Counted from the stretch's first letter, positions 9,784-19,609 are shown. The stretch: DNA of 64,000 nucleotides from Oceanicaulis sp. MMSF_3324 (GCF_030733545.1 NZ_JASHIU010000001.1:186001-250000), one strand, 5' to 3'. The notes: generated by a model from the sequence alone, not told the origin. A program made the numbers and translations.

Positions 9784-11394
9784 ATGCGGCTCCTGCGCTC
9801 CTCTGCCGTGGTTGGCGGGTTCACCCTGTTAAGCCGGTTTTTCGGCGTCACTCGCGACATCCTGCTGGCCGCCCGGCTGGGCGCCGGACCGTTGACCGAC
9901 GCCTTTTTCACCGCACTCCAGTTTCCCAACCTGTTCCGGCGGATCTTCGCCGAAGGCGCCTTCAATTCCGCCTTCATCCCGCTGTATGCGCGGCGGCTGG
10001 AAGGGGAGGGCTCTGAAGCGGCGAACCGGTTCGCCAGCGAAGTGCTGTCGGTTCTGACGGTGTCGGTTCTGGCCCTGGTCGTGATCGCCCAGATCATCAT
10101 GCCCTGGCTGATGTATCCGCTGGGGCCGGGCTTCATCAGCGATCCGGACCTGTTCGCCTATGCCGTGCTGATGACCCAGATCACCATGCCCTATCTGCTG
10201 TGCATGTCGATGGCGGCGATGATTTCCGGCGCACTGAACTCCCATGGCCGCTTCGCGACGGCCGCCGCGGCGCCAATCCTGCTCAATGTGGTGCTGATCA
10301 CCGTGCTGCTCATCGCCCCGGGCGAACGTCGCGATCTGGCGCTCTGGCTATCCATCGGGGTCACGGTATCAGGCGTGCTCCAGACCAGCTGGCTCTATAT
10401 GACGGCGCGTCGCGCCGGCATCCGGCTGACCTTCCGGGCCCCGCGCCTGACGGCAGGGGTCAAGCGCCTGATCGTACTGGGCGTGCCCGGTGCTGCAGCG
10501 GCTGGCGTCACTCACGTGAACCAGCTGGTGTCCGGCTCCATAGCCACCTTGCAGGAAGGCGCGCGCTCCTGGATCTATTATGCCGAGCGTCTGTACCAGC
10601 TGCCTCTGGGAGTCATCGGGATCGCCATGGGCGTCGCGCTCCTGCCCGCGCTCTCCAAGCGCTTGCGCGCCGGTGATGATGCCGGCGCCATGGGCGGACA
10701 GAACCGGGCGATCGAGATTTCCATGGCGCTGACCCTGCCAGCCGCGGCGGCCTTGCTGGTGATCCCGGACGCTGTTGTCGCGGGTCTGTTCCAGCGCGGC
10801 GCGTTTGACGGCTCCGATACCGACCGTACGGCCCTGGCGCTGGCCCTTTACGCAGCCGGATTGCCGGCCTTTGTGTTGATCAAGGTGTTCGCGCCGGGCT
10901 TCTTTGCGCGCGAAGACACGCTGACGCCCATGAAATTCGCCGCCGCCTCCATGCTGGTGAATCTCGTCGTCGGCGTGGTGCTGTTCTTTGGCCCCATGGG
11001 CTATGCAGGCCTGGCGCTGGGCACCTCGCTGGCAGGCTGGCTCAACGCCCTGCTTCTGGGCGGGACTTTGGTGCGCCGTGGGCAATTCACACCCGATCCG
11101 CGGCTCAAGCACCGCCTGTCGCGCATTCTCATCGCCTGTCTGGTCATGATGGCGGCGCTCTGGCTGATCGTGCATTACGGCGAAGCGCCCGCTACGAGCG
11201 TGCTGACGGCACAGCTCGGCGCCGCCCTGACCGCGCTCGTGTGGATGGCCGGCCTCGTCGTGTCCGGGTTGGGCGTGTTCGTGGTCTCCACCCTGTTGCT
11301 GGGCGGCCTGAAACCGCAGGAATTGCTCGGCGCGCTCAAGCGGGATTCCGGCGCCGCAGTGACACAACAGCGCCCGGACGGCACAGACGCTTGA
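9784..11394 (+). CDS. murJ: Lipid II flippase MurJ
   Basis: A 536-residue integral membrane protein of the MVF/MATE-like superfamily with about 14 hydrophobic segments. The opening MRLLRSSAVVGGFTLLSRFFG...RDILLAARLG and the segment TDAFFTALQFPNLFRRIFAEGAF are characteristic MurJ sequence, including the conserved arginines of the central cavity. The family flips undecaprenyl-linked peptidoglycan precursor from the cytoplasmic to the periplasmic face. It starts 3 bases after glnD, a linkage I recall as common in Alphaproteobacteria. Confidence 0.96.
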   Translation: MRLLRSSAVVGGFTLLSRFFGVTRDILLAARLGAGPLTDAFFTALQFPNLFRRIFAEGAFNSAFIPLYARRLEGEGSEAANRFASEVLSVLTVSVLALVVIAQIIMPWLMYPLGPGFISDPDLFAYAVLMTQITMPYLLCMSMAAMISGALNSHGRFATAAAAPILLNVVLITVLLIAPGERRDLALWLSIGVTVSGVLQTSWLYMTARRAGIRLTFRAPRLTAGVKRLIVLGVPGAAAAGVTHVNQLVSGSIATLQEGARSWIYYAERLYQLPLGVIGIAMGVALLPALSKRLRAGDDAGAMGGQNRAIEISMALTLPAAAALLVIPDAVVAGLFQRGAFDGSDTDRTALALALYAAGLPAFVLIKVFAPGFFAREDTLTPMKFAAASMLVNLVVGVVLFFGPMGYAGLALGTSLAGWLNALLLGGTLVRRGQFTPDPRLKHRLSRILIACLVMMAALWLIVHYGEAPATSVLTAQLGAALTALVWMAGLVVSGLGVFVVSTLLLGGLKPQELLGALKRDSGAAVTQQRPDGTDA

Positions 11395-11458
11395 GGCCCG
11401 GGCTTGCGCGCTTTAAGACACAGCCTTCCTCGACCTTGGTTCTCTAGCGGAAAATCCC

Positions 11459-12502
11459 ATGACTGACGCGACGCCTGCCTATTCCGGCCCCGAACGCATT
11501 CTGTCCGGCATGCAGCCCACGGGCGGCCTGCACCTGGGCAATTATCTGGGCGCGCTGAAGAACTGGGTGCCCATGCAGGACAGCGGCAAGGAATGCTTCT
11601 TCTGCGCCGTGGACATGCACGCCATGACGATCGAGTACGATCCGTCCGTCCTGCCGGACCGGGTGCGCGGCGTGGCGGCGGCCTATATCGCAGCGGGCGT
11701 GGACCCCAAGCGCAGCGCCATCTTCGCCCAGTCCGCCGTGCCCGAGCACGCCGAGCTGAACTGGGTGCTCCAGTGCGTCGCCCGCATGGGCTGGATGGAG
11801 CGCATGACCCAGTTCAAGGACAAGGCCGGGTCAGGCAAGGACGCCGAACGCGCCAGCGTGGGCCTGTTCACCTATCCGGTGCTGATGGCGGCGGACATCC
11901 TTGTGTACAAGGCCACCCATGTGCCGGTGGGCGATGACCAGAAACAGCATCTGGAGCTGGCCCGCGACATCGCCGCCCGCTTCAACCGCGACTTTGGCGG
12001 GGATGAAATCATCCTGCCCCAGCCCGAGCCTGTGATCCTGCCGACCGGCGCGCGGATCATGTCGCTCAAGGACGGCAGCAAGAAGATGTCCAAGTCCGAT
12101 CCCAGCGACAATGCCCGCATCAACCTGCATGACGATGCGGACACGATCGCGCGCAAGATCAAGAAGGCCAAGACCGATCCCGAGCCCCTGCCCGAAACCG
12201 CAGACGGCCTGAATGATCGTCCCGAGGCGAAGAACCTTGTGGGCCTTTACGCCGCGCTCACCGGCCAGTCCGTGGCGGACGTGCTGGGCGAGTTCGGCGG
12301 CGAAGGCTTTGGCGCGTTCAAGCCCAAACTCGCCGAGGCCGCGGTGGAATACATCGCCCCTGTGAGCGAGGAATATGCCCGCCTTCTCAATGACAAGACC
12401 GAGATCGACGCCATTTTGAAAGACGGCGCCGAGCGCGCCCGCGCCGCCGCCCGGCCCGTGCTGGCCGAGGTCCGCAAACTTGTGGGTTATTGGGGCGCTT
12501 AA
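11459..12502 (+). CDS. trpS: Tryptophan--tRNA ligase
   Basis: A 347-residue class I aminoacyl-tRNA synthetase that charges tRNA-Trp. The HIGH-type signature is [15 protein letters not shown] (His at about 25) and the KMSKS loop is [11 protein letters not shown] near 207-216. Full length for the family. The ATG at 11459 lies 64 bases after murJ. A perfect hairpin follows the stop. Confidence 0.97.
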   Translation: MTDATPAYSGPERILSGMQPTGGLHLGNYLGALKNWVPMQDSGKECFFCAVDMHAMTIEYDPSVLPDRVRGVAAAYIAAGVDPKRSAIFAQSAVPEHAELNWVLQCVARMGWMERMTQFKDKAGSGKDAERASVGLFTYPVLMAADILVYKATHVPVGDDQKQHLELARDIAARFNRDFGGDEIILPQPEPVILPTGARIMSLKDGSKKMSKSDPSDNARINLHDDADTIARKIKKAKTDPEPLPETADGLNDRPEAKNLVGLYAALTGQSVADVLGEFGGEGFGAFKPKLAEAAVEYIAPVSEEYARLLNDKTEIDAILKDGAERARAAARPVLAEVRKLVGYWGA

Positions 12503-12510
12503 TCGCCGCA

Positions 12511-12530
12511 GGCCGTGCGCTTGCACGGCC
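12511..12530 (+). other. Hairpin after trpS
   Basis: GGCCGTGC-GCTT-GCACGGCC is a perfect 8-bp stem with a tetraloop beginning 9 bases past the trpS stop. It is followed by CTCAAAAACT rather than a T run, so it may be an imperfect terminator or a 3'-end stabilising stem. Confidence 0.45.
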
Positions 12531-12608
12531 CTCAAAAACTCGCCATGTCTAGGCGTACCGGGATCGGGCGAGGTGGATCACCTCGCCCGTCTCATATGGA
12601 GAGATGAC

Positions 12609-13160
12609 ATGTTCAAACGCGCCCTTCTTGCCCTTGCTCCGCTGAGCGTTCTGACCCTCGCCGCCTGCTCGCCCGCCGAAGAGACGCAATCGAGCGCTGA
12701 ACCGGCCGAATACGCCGTCATCGAAGGCTGGGTCCGCAATCCGCTGGGCGGGCGCGATGTCACCGCCGGCTTTGTCACCCTCACCGCGGGCGCGCCCGGC
12801 GGCCAGCTGGTGGGCGCATCCACGCAGGAAGCCGACGCGGTGGAGCTGCACACCATGGCAATGGATGGCGCTGTGATGCGCATGCGCCATGTGGACAGCC
12901 TCGACATTCCCGCGGGCGGCGCCATGAGCCTCGCGCCCGGCGGCGATCATCTGATGATCTTTGGCGTGAACCCCGCCGAGCTGGAAGACGGCGAAATGAC
13001 CCTGACGCTGGAATTCGCCGACGGCGAAACCCTCGACGTCACCCTGCCCGTCCGCGACACCGCCCCCGAGCTTGATCCGGAGATGGGCGCCATGAGCCAT
13101 GACGGTCACGGTATGGACGGCGTGGGTAACGCAGAGGCCACTGAGGGTGACGAGCGCTAG
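12609..13160 (+). CDS. PCu(A)C copper chaperone, predicted lipoprotein
   Basis: A 183-residue protein with a lipoprotein signal (LTLAAC, Cys20). It carries the full PCu(A)C copper site: H81, ten residues, M92, twenty-one residues, H114-x-M116. This is exactly the H-x10-M-x21-H-x-M spacing of the family. PCu(A)C proteins bind Cu(I) in the periplasm and help metallate the CuA site of cytochrome oxidase. The ATG at 12609 was chosen because it gives the signal peptide; the frame is open further upstream but has no such start. An intrinsic terminator follows 25 bases after the stop. The Met/His-containing tail (MGAMSHDGHGMDG) may add metal affinity. Confidence 0.9.
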   Translation: MFKRALLALAPLSVLTLAACSPAEETQSSAEPAEYAVIEGWVRNPLGGRDVTAGFVTLTAGAPGGQLVGASTQEADAVELHTMAMDGAVMRMRHVDSLDIPAGGAMSLAPGGDHLMIFGVNPAELEDGEMTLTLEFADGETLDVTLPVRDTAPELDPEMGAMSHDGHGMDGVGNAEATEGDER

Positions 13161-13185
13161 GCGCACGATCCCGCTCCTGAAGAAC

Positions 13186-13214
13186 AAAGCCCCGGCTGTC
13201 GGCCGGGGCTTTTT
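13186..13214 (+). terminator. Intrinsic terminator after the PCu(A)C gene
   Basis: AAAGCCCCGGC, loop TGTCG, GCCGGGGCTTTTT: an 8-bp G+C stem with flanking A/T and a T run. It marks the boundary between the core region and the A+T-richer restriction-modification insert. Confidence 0.9.
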
Positions 13215-13225
13215 CGAGTCGCTGA

Positions 13226-13255
13226 TTGACTTCTGATGTGAATAACAAGTATGTT
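13226..13255 (+). promoter_or_regulatory. Possible sigma70-type promoter for the methyltransferase operon
   Basis: TTGACT at 13226-13231 and TATGTT at 13250-13255 are separated by 18 bases, immediately after the upstream terminator and about 70 bases before the start codon at 13322. Such boxes are common in A+T-rich DNA, so support is weak. Confidence 0.3.
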
Positions 13256-13321
13256 CTTCTTTTGTTCGGTTGGGGTGAGTCAGCACTTGATATAGTGTTG
13301 GAGATTCTGAGGAGGCACCAA

Positions 13322-14317
13322 ATGTCGCGTCGCGCAGATCATCCAATGTCTAATATGCTGAGTTCTGTAGAGCTCTGCGCTGGTGCTGGTGGCCAAGCCC
13401 TTGGCCTGGAACAAGCAGGCTTTGCACATGAATGCGTCGCTGAGATCGACAAAGATGCATGCGCTACCTTGAGGCTGAACCGCCCCGAATGGAATGTTTG
13501 GGAAGGCGACATCAAGAACTTCGATGCCTCTGCTTATAAAAGTGTCGACATCGTTGCTGGCGGCCTGCCTTGTCCGCCCTTCTCAGTAGCTGGAAAGCAA
13601 CTCGGCGAACGCGACGAACGCAATCTCTTCCCAGCGGCACTCGATATTATCGATGAAATCCGCCCTGGCGCGATAATGATTGAAAATGTGCGCGGATTTT
13701 TAGGACCAGTTTTTGAAGATTACCGTGAAGAGCTCAGATCCAAGCTTCACGCCCTTGGGTACAAAGCCGACTGGCAACTCCTTAATGCATCATCATTTGG
13801 AGTCCCACAGCTCAGACCGCGCGTCGTAATTGTCGCTATACGCCATGCTTTCGTTGAGCACTTCAAATGGCCAGACCCGATTACTCACGAACCGCCAACC
13901 GTTGGTGAGACGCTGTTTGATCTTATGGCCGAAAATGGGTGGACGGGCGCTCACTCTTGGGCCCAACAAGCCAACACAATTGCCCCCACTATCGTAGGCG
14001 GATCAAAAAAACACGGCGGCCCCGATCTAGGCCCAACTCGAGCGAAGAGAGCTTGGGAAGCTATAGGTGTGAACGGCAAAACAATTGCCGCTGAGGCCCC
14101 AGATCGAGATTTCACAGGCATGCCGCGCCTGACTGTTCCTATGGTGGCGCGCATTCAAGGCTTCCCTGACGACTGGAAGTTCTCTGGCAAGAAAACAGCC
14201 GCGTATCGACAAGTCGGTAATGCCTTCCCTCCACCTGTTGCACGTGCTGTAGCTGCTGAGCTCAGTCACGCTCTAATGGCTAAAGATCGTATTTATCAAG
14301 TTAGAACGGTTGCTTAA
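13322..14317 (+). CDS. C5-cytosine DNA methyltransferase (Dcm family) of an R-M system
   Basis: A 331-residue DNA (cytosine-5) methyltransferase. Motif I ELCAGAGGQALGLEQAGF lies at 17-34 (SAM binding). Motif IV GGLPCPPFS contains the catalytic C84. Motif VI MIENVRG is near 119-125, motif VIII is QLRPRV, and motif X is YRQVGNAFPPPVARAV near the end. The target-recognition region is roughly 200-280. The ATG at 13322 follows GAGGAGG at good spacing; upstream in-frame TTG and GTG codons lack this. Base composition is well below that of neighbouring genes, a sign of transfer. Its stop abuts the ATG of the endonuclease. By analogy with the partner, it should protect the endonuclease site; that pairing is inference. 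Confidence 0.93.
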   Translation: MSRRADHPMSNMLSSVELCAGAGGQALGLEQAGFAHECVAEIDKDACATLRLNRPEWNVWEGDIKNFDASAYKSVDIVAGGLPCPPFSVAGKQLGERDERNLFPAALDIIDEIRPGAIMIENVRGFLGPVFEDYREELRSKLHALGYKADWQLLNASSFGVPQLRPRVVIVAIRHAFVEHFKWPDPITHEPPTVGETLFDLMAENGWTGAHSWAQQANTIAPTIVGGSKKHGGPDLGPTRAKRAWEAIGVNGKTIAAEAPDRDFTGMPRLTVPMVARIQGFPDDWKFSGKKTAAYRQVGNAFPPPVARAVAAELSHALMAKDRIYQVRTVA

Positions 14318-15163
14318 ATGTCAATTATTTCAATTGCTAGATCAAAATTTCATAACGCACTTTTTGAAAAAATACTTACTGTTTCCGGCGAAGAAAGAAT
14401 ACCTAGCATTGCCGATAAAGATAACAAAAGCAGCATACAAATTTCCCAAAACCTAATTTCAAAAATTGGGAATCCAAAATCTGTAAAGGCAAAAATTAAA
14501 GGGCAATCGGCAGGCGCGATATTTGAAGACATCTGTGCTAACTTTCTACGAGAAACCTTTCCACATTTATCCGCCATCAGGCCTGGTTCATTCAGCGTGG
14601 AAAAGGGAGGAATCATTAGCCAATTTGATCAATATGGTCACTTGGATGAAATTGACGCTCTAATTAAAAATAATGAAGCGGTGAAAGCTGCTCTTGGTTC
14701 CGACTACCTCATTAAACCGGATATAATCGTTTCTAGATTTCCAGAAGACGATAAAACAATTAATATGGAAGAAAACGTAGTAAATGATGAAGTAGGCAAA
14801 CTAAGTCCAATACGTTCAATATATAATACGAAAAGAATTCTGCACGCCTCTATTAGTTGCAAATGGACGATACGCAGTGACCGCGCTCAAAATTCCCGTT
14901 CAGAAGGGTTGAATCTAATACGAAACCGTAAAGGCAGACTGCCCGGGATAGCTGTAATTACTGCAGAACCCCTGCCTACACGCATTGCGTCTATTGCTTT
15001 GGGAACAGGCGACCTAGACTGCGTCTACCACATCGCTCTGCAGGAGCTTAAAGCTGCGACAATCGCAACTGGACTAGACGATGCTCGCGACTTACTTGAC
15101 CTTATGATTAAAGGTCGCAGATTACGCGATATTGCCGACCTACCTCTAGACTTAGCAATATAA
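14318..15163 (+). CDS. NgoMIV-family type II restriction endonuclease
   Basis: A 281-residue protein I recognise as an NgoMIV relative. The segments LHASISCKWTIRSDRAQN and RSEGLNLIRNRKGRLP are near-identical to what I recall of NgoMIV. The active site is complete: E70, D135 (KPDIIVSR), S180-x-K182, R186, D188 and E196, offset by five from the recalled NgoMIV positions 140, 185 and 187, with E70 at the same number. NgoMIV is a tetrameric type IIF enzyme that cuts at GCCGGC; specificity here is inferred. The N-terminal third diverges. The ATG directly follows the methyltransferase TAA, and the gene ends 10 bases before the convergent lepA stop. It is distinctly A+T-rich. Confidence 0.92.
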   Translation: MSIISIARSKFHNALFEKILTVSGEERIPSIADKDNKSSIQISQNLISKIGNPKSVKAKIKGQSAGAIFEDICANFLRETFPHLSAIRPGSFSVEKGGIISQFDQYGHLDEIDALIKNNEAVKAALGSDYLIKPDIIVSRFPEDDKTINMEENVVNDEVGKLSPIRSIYNTKRILHASISCKWTIRSDRAQNSRSEGLNLIRNRKGRLPGIAVITAEPLPTRIASIALGTGDLDCVYHIALQELKAATIATGLDDARDLLDLMIKGRRLRDIADLPLDLAI

Positions 15164-15173
15164 TCTGCCCTCC

Positions 15174-16982
15174 CTAGTCGTCATCCATCTTCAGCGCCGC
15201 GATGAAGGCTTCCTGCGGGATTTCGACATTGCCGTACTGGCGCATCTTCTTCTTGCCCGCCTTCTGCTTTTCCAGAAGCTTGCGTTTCCGGGTGGCGTCG
15301 CCGCCATAGCATTTGGCGGTCACGTCCTTGCGCATGGCCGACAGGGTTTCGCGCGCGATCACGCGGCCGCCAATGGCGGCCTGGATCGGGATCTTGAACA
15401 TGTGCCGCGGGATCAGCTCCTTGAGCTTCTCGCACATGGCGCGGCCGCGCATGTCGGCGCGCGAGCGGTGTACGATCATGGACAGCGCGTCCACCGGCTC
15501 TTCATTGACCAGGATCGACATCTTCACGAGGTCTTCCTCGCGGTATTCGATGAACTGGTAGTCAAAGCTGGCATAGCCCTTGGTGACCGATTTCAGACGG
15601 TCATAGAAGTCGAACACCACCTCGTTGAGCGGCAGCTCATAAACCAGCATGGCGCGCGTGCCGGCATAGGTGAGCTCGAGCTGGACGCCGCGGCGGTCCT
15701 GGCACAGTTTCAGGACGCCGCCGAGATACTCGTCGGGCACCAGGATGGTGGCCTTGATCCAGGGCTCTGAAATAGAGTCGATCTTCACCACGTCTGGCAT
15801 GTCGGCGGGGTTGTGCAGATCGAGCTCGGACCCGTCGGTGAGCTGCATCTTGTAGACCACCGACGGCGCCGTGGTGATCAGATCCACATTGTATTCGCGC
15901 TCGAGCCGCTCGCGAATGACCTCAAGGTGCAGCAGACCCAGGAAGCCGCAGCGGAAACCAAAGCCCAGCGCCGCAGACGTTTCCATCTCGAAGCTGAAGG
16001 ACGCGTCATTGAGCGCCAGACGCTCCACCGCGTCGCGCAGGTCTTCAAAGTCGGCCGCATCCACCGGGAACAGGCCGCAGAACACCACCGGCACGGCGGG
16101 TTCGAAGCCGGGCAGCATTTCGGCGGTGGGGCGCTTTTCCTCGGTGATGGTGTCACCCACGCGGGCGTCGCGCACCTGCTTGATCGAGGCGTTCAGGAAG
16201 CCGATCTCGCCCGGACCCAGCGTGTCGCGGTTTTCCTTGGCGGGCGTGAACACGCCCACCCCGTCCACGCCATAGCTGGCCTTGGCGCCCATCAGGCGCA
16301 CGCGCATGCCCTTCTTCAGGGTGCCTTCAATGATCCGCACCAGACAGATCACGCCCAGATACGGGTCATACCAGCTGTCCACCAGCAGCGCCTTGAGCGG
16401 CGCGGTCGGATCGCCCGATTTGGGCGCCGGCAGGCGGGTGACGATGGCTTCCAGCACATTGTCGATCCCCAGACCCGTCTTGGCGGAGATCTCGATGGCG
16501 TCCGATGCGTCAATGCCGATCACATCCTCGATCTGGGCCTTCACCCGATCCGGCTCTGCGGCGGGCAGGTCGATCTTGTTCAGCACCGGCACGATCTCGA
16601 GATCCACATCGATCGCGGCATAGACATTCGCCAGCGTCTGGGCCTCGACCCCCTGGGCGGCGTCCACCACCAGCAGCGCGCCCTCACAGGCGTACAGCGA
16701 GCGGGAGACTTCATAGGCGAAGTCCACATGGCCGGGGGTGTCGATCAGGTTCAGCGCGTAGGTCTGACCATCCTTGGCGGTATAGTCCAGACGCACGGTC
16801 TGGGCCTTGATGGTGATGCCGCGTTCGCGCTCAAGCTCCATATTGTCGAGCACCTGTTCCTTCATCTCGCGGTCGGTGAGACCGCCAGTGTGCTGGATCA
16901 GGCGATCGGCCAGGGTCGATTTGCCGTGGTCGATGTGCGCAACGATGGAAAAATTTCGGATCAGGGACGGATCTGTGCTCAT
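15174..16982 (-). CDS. lepA: Elongation factor 4 (LepA)
   Basis: A 602-residue translational GTPase. The P-loop [14 protein letters not shown] lies near residues 15-28, DTPGHVDF and NKIDLP complete the G-domain, and the C-terminal signature runs from [15 protein letters not shown] to the end. LepA acts on ribosomes during initiation and under ionic stress. I prefer the ATG at 16982 ([12 protein letters not shown]); a TTG 12 codons upstream keeps the frame open. It converges with the restriction endonuclease across a 10-base gap and is divergent from the EipA gene. Confidence 0.97.
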   Translation of the reverse strand: MSTDPSLIRNFSIVAHIDHGKSTLADRLIQHTGGLTDREMKEQVLDNMELERERGITIKAQTVRLDYTAKDGQTYALNLIDTPGHVDFAYEVSRSLYACEGALLVVDAAQGVEAQTLANVYAAIDVDLEIVPVLNKIDLPAAEPDRVKAQIEDVIGIDASDAIEISAKTGLGIDNVLEAIVTRLPAPKSGDPTAPLKALLVDSWYDPYLGVICLVRIIEGTLKKGMRVRLMGAKASYGVDGVGVFTPAKENRDTLGPGEIGFLNASIKQVRDARVGDTITEEKRPTAEMLPGFEPAVPVVFCGLFPVDAADFEDLRDAVERLALNDASFSFEMETSAALGFGFRCGFLGLLHLEVIRERLEREYNVDLITTAPSVVYKMQLTDGSELDLHNPADMPDVVKIDSISEPWIKATILVPDEYLGGVLKLCQDRRGVQLELTYAGTRAMLVYELPLNEVVFDFYDRLKSVTKGYASFDYQFIEYREEDLVKMSILVNEEPVDALSMIVHRSRADMRGRAMCEKLKELIPRHMFKIPIQAAIGGRVIARETLSAMRKDVTAKCYGGDATRKRKLLEKQKAGKKKMRQYGNVEIPQEAFIAALKMDDD

Positions 16983-17144
16983 GCCGCGGGAGTTAGCATT
17001 GGCGCGGGCTCTCGCCAAGCAGATTGGCAGTAAAGGCGGGCGGACACGGCCCTGTTAATACAGTCTTCACCCTTTCGCCTCACCCCAGCCCTAATTGGGG
17101 GTCAGCGTTCGTCCCGTTGAACTGGAAAGGAAGGAAAGCGCGTC

Positions 17145-17768
17145 ATGGCTATCAAATCCACGCTTTCACTGATCACCACCACCGCCCTGGCCGTTGCGCT
17201 GGGCGCGTGCTCGACCACGGGATCGCCCCGCGCGCAAAGCGCCGAAGCGGCCGCGCCCCAAAGCGACTACCAGTCCAATATCGATACCTATTCCAATGAG
17301 GAACTGGTGGATGTGGTCGCCGATTTCTTCGGCGTCACCGCCGAGGCCGCCGCTTCCGTGCTCGAGCGCACCTTCTCCGATCTCGGTCGCCCGGTGGGCT
17401 ATATCGCCGGCGAGGAAGTCTCCGGCGCCGCCGGCGTCGGCCTGCGCTACGGCGAGGGCTATCTGACGCTGAAGGGCAGCCCCGACCAGCAAAAGGTCTA
17501 CTGGCAGGGTCCGACCGTGGGCTTTGACGCCGGCGGCAATGCCAGCCGCGTCTTCACCCTGGTCTATCGCCTGAACGATACCGACCGCCTGTACCAGCGC
17601 TTTCCCGGCGTTGAGGGCTCGGCCTATCTGGTGGCCGGCATGGGCGTGAACTATCAGCGCGCCGACGGCATCACCCTGGCGCCGATCCGCTCGGGCGTCG
17701 GCCTGCGCGCGGGCGCCAATGTGGGCTATCTCGCCTATTCGCGTCAGCGCAACTGGATCCCGTTCTAA
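17145..17768 (+). CDS. eipA: EipA-type DUF1134 envelope integrity protein
   Basis: A 207-residue exported protein of the alphaproteobacterial DUF1134 family. Its core reads YSNEELVDVVADFFGVTAEA, YIAGEEVSGAAGVGLRYGEG, VYWQGPTVGFDAGGNAS and a terminal GYLAYSRQRNWIPF, as I recall for this family. Brucella EipA (DUF1134) is a periplasmic protein needed for envelope stress resistance. The signal peptide ends in a lipobox-like LGAC (Cys22), so membrane anchoring is possible here. An AAGGAAGG ribosome-binding sequence precedes the ATG. It is monocistronic by spacing. Confidence 0.85.
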   Translation: MAIKSTLSLITTTALAVALGACSTTGSPRAQSAEAAAPQSDYQSNIDTYSNEELVDVVADFFGVTAEAAASVLERTFSDLGRPVGYIAGEEVSGAAGVGLRYGEGYLTLKGSPDQQKVYWQGPTVGFDAGGNASRVFTLVYRLNDTDRLYQRFPGVEGSAYLVAGMGVNYQRADGITLAPIRSGVGLRAGANVGYLAYSRQRNWIPF

Positions 17769-17883
17769 GGGTAAATTGACGTTAACCCTTACTCGCCTCG
17801 CGCGCGTTTTGCGGCTAAACTCCTTTTGATCCGGCGCCTTGGGACCGCCGGATCAGAGGGGGCCGCAAGGATTGGACGCGTTC

Positions 17884-19206
17884 ATGGATATTTCGGGGTT
17901 TGCAACAGGGCTGGCGGTCGGACTCGCCATGGCCCTGATCGTTGTCGTGATCGGCCAATATGCGCGACGGCTGGGCGCGGGCGTTCTGCGTGGCCTGTCC
18001 TTCCCCTTTCGCCTGATCCTGCGCCTGTTCGGACTGGGCAAGAAATCCGCTCCCAATCGCGCCAGCGAAATGGGTCCGGGCGCCTGGGCGGCCGCCGTGT
18101 CCGGCCACAAGACGCTTCTGGAAGGCGCGCTCGGCGATGATTTCGAGCACGAAGAGAGCTTCATCTCCCGCCAGGGACTGATCTTCAAATGGATGGCGGT
18201 GCGCGTGGGCTTCATGCGCATGCCCGAGGAAATGACCGACGATCTGGCCCAGGATTACGCCAGGCTGGCCGACCGCTTCCTCGGAGCGCCCGTCCCGATC
18301 GCGTCGGATCCGCGCGCCCTGTTCGAAGACGTGGAGGGCGCGGTGATCGCCGAGCAATTCGCCGATAGCGAGCATGGCCTTCTCTACATGCTCAACGAGA
18401 CCCGCAAGCTGATGAACGCCAATGTGCGGCGCCTGTCGATCTGGCTGTCCGCCATCCTGTCGGTCGTGCTGATCGCCAATATCGTGCTGAACGCGGTGGG
18501 CGTGGTGGACGCCTTTGGCCCGCTGCATGGCGACCTGTTCGGCGAAACCACCGCCGGCGCGCTCAATTCCCTGATGTTCGGGGCCGGGTCCTGCATTCTG
18601 GCGGCGCTGGTGATGTGGGCGCTCTATTATGCCGAATACGCGCCCTATCAGCGCAACACCGCGCGGGAGATGGCCAACTTCCTGACCCGCTATTGCGCGC
18701 GCCTGAACGACCATTACCGCACCGCCATCGGCCGGGCGAAATCGGTCACGGTGGGCGAGGAGCGGGACTCAAAACAGCTCTCCGCCGAGGCGCGGTTGTG
18801 GACGCTCAATATCAACTGGATCGCCCTGCGCGTCTTCTTCATTGAAAGTTATGTGCGCAATGTCGTGTTCCAGATCACCCGGAACTCGAGCTATTACCTC
18901 CTGTTCGTGCCCGCCGCCTTCATCGCCGGGCTTGTCGCGCTGTTCAGCCTCGCAGCCGCGCTGGACCTGTTCAACCCGTTCGCCACCATCATCGCGCTGG
19001 GCTGGGTCTTCCCGGTCCTCTTCATCCTGGTGGGGGTGCTGTACGCCTTCTTCCTGGGCAATTCCATGCGCGCGCTGGAAGAGATCGACCAGGGCGAGTG
19101 GATCAGCTTCCACACCCTCAAACTCAACCAGGTGCTGGGCGAAGTGGTCGGCAAATACGCCGAGGATGTCGGCTATTGGAAGAACCGAGTGGGGGGCGGG
19201 CTGTAG
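17884..19206 (+). CDS. Unrecognised multi-pass membrane protein
   Basis: I do not recognise this 440-residue protein. Five hydrophobic segments are visible at about 4-25, 183-208, 228-250, 337-362 and 366-391. A soluble, charged stretch (about 40-180) precedes the second segment. Another cytosol-like loop (250-335) contains YCARLNDHYRTAIGRAKS. The C-terminus is a hydrophilic tail. The ATG at 17884 is chosen over an in-frame TTG 15 codons upstream. Composition matches the core genome. Neither neighbour suggests a function; signalling or transport-accessory roles would be guesses. Confidence 0.8.
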   Translation: MDISGFATGLAVGLAMALIVVVIGQYARRLGAGVLRGLSFPFRLILRLFGLGKKSAPNRASEMGPGAWAAAVSGHKTLLEGALGDDFEHEESFISRQGLIFKWMAVRVGFMRMPEEMTDDLAQDYARLADRFLGAPVPIASDPRALFEDVEGAVIAEQFADSEHGLLYMLNETRKLMNANVRRLSIWLSAILSVVLIANIVLNAVGVVDAFGPLHGDLFGETTAGALNSLMFGAGSCILAALVMWALYYAEYAPYQRNTAREMANFLTRYCARLNDHYRTAIGRAKSVTVGEERDSKQLSAEARLWTLNINWIALRVFFIESYVRNVVFQITRNSSYYLLFVPAAFIAGLVALFSLAAALDLFNPFATIIALGWVFPVLFILVGVLYAFFLGNSMRALEEIDQGEWISFHTLKLNQVLGEVVGKYAEDVGYWKNRVGGGL

Positions 19207-19220
19207 CAACACCTCACCCT

Positions 19221-19317
19221 GTCATCCCGGACGCGCTGCGATCCGGGATCTACCGGAACCGCTCTGTTCTGATCGCAGAAATGAAGCTGGTGGATCCCGG
19301 CTCAAGGCCGGGATGAC
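19221..19317. repeat. 97-bp palindrome-ended repeat, copy A
   Basis: The element begins GTCATCCCGG and ends CCGGGATGAC, a perfect 10-bp terminal inverted repeat, with an internal ATCCGGGATCTACCGGAACC block. Copy B at 19640 has the same length and orientation, with about 13 mismatches in 97 bases by direct comparison. Together they bracket the GIY-YIG gene. Confidence 0.85.
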
Positions 19318-19318
19318 A

Positions 19319-19609
19319 CTAGCGGCAGATCTCAGGCCAGAGGTCTTTCCAGCCCGGATTCGCGGTCTCGATCAGATCGAGCTTCCAGTCACGTCGCCAG
19401 CGCTTGATCCGCTTCTCCCGCTCGATTGCGGCTTCAACATCCTGATGCCTTTCAAACCAGACCAGTTGTTTGGCGTCATAGCGGGTGGTGAAGCCTTCAA
19501 CCACGCCTTCGCGGTGCTGCCAGAGGCGTCCGACAAGATCGCTCGTCACGCCCGTATAAAGAACGCCTCGGGGCCTGTTGGTGAGGATATAGACAGCGAA
19601 GGACTTCAT
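19319..19609 (-). CDS. Small GIY-YIG nuclease-family protein (UPF0213/YhbQ type)
   Basis: A 96-residue single-domain GIY-YIG protein. The signature motifs are VYILTN (GIY position) and GVLYTGVTSDLVGRLWQHR (YIG position plus the conserved Arg and His), followed by a basic helix EREKRIKRWRRDWK. GIY-YIG domains cleave or bind DNA using a single metal. These short versions have no accessory DNA-binding domain and mostly unknown roles. The gene lies tightly between two copies of a 97-bp repeat: copy A ends one base before its stop, and copy B starts 30 bases upstream of its start. I infer repeat and gene form one unit. No transposase is present. Confidence 0.88.
   Translation of the reverse strand: MKSFAVYILTNRPRGVLYTGVTSDLVGRLWQHREGVVEGFTTRYDAKQLVWFERHQDVEAAIEREKRIKRWRRDWKLDLIETANPGWKDLWPEICR

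Noticed and set aside
12480-12608. Longer start for the PCu(A)C gene
   Set aside because: The extension would overlap the trpS end and bury the signal peptide and lipobox.
13226-13321. Longer start for the methyltransferase
   Set aside because: The extra 32 codons overlap likely promoter sequence and lack the GAGGAGG site that precedes the ATG at 13322.
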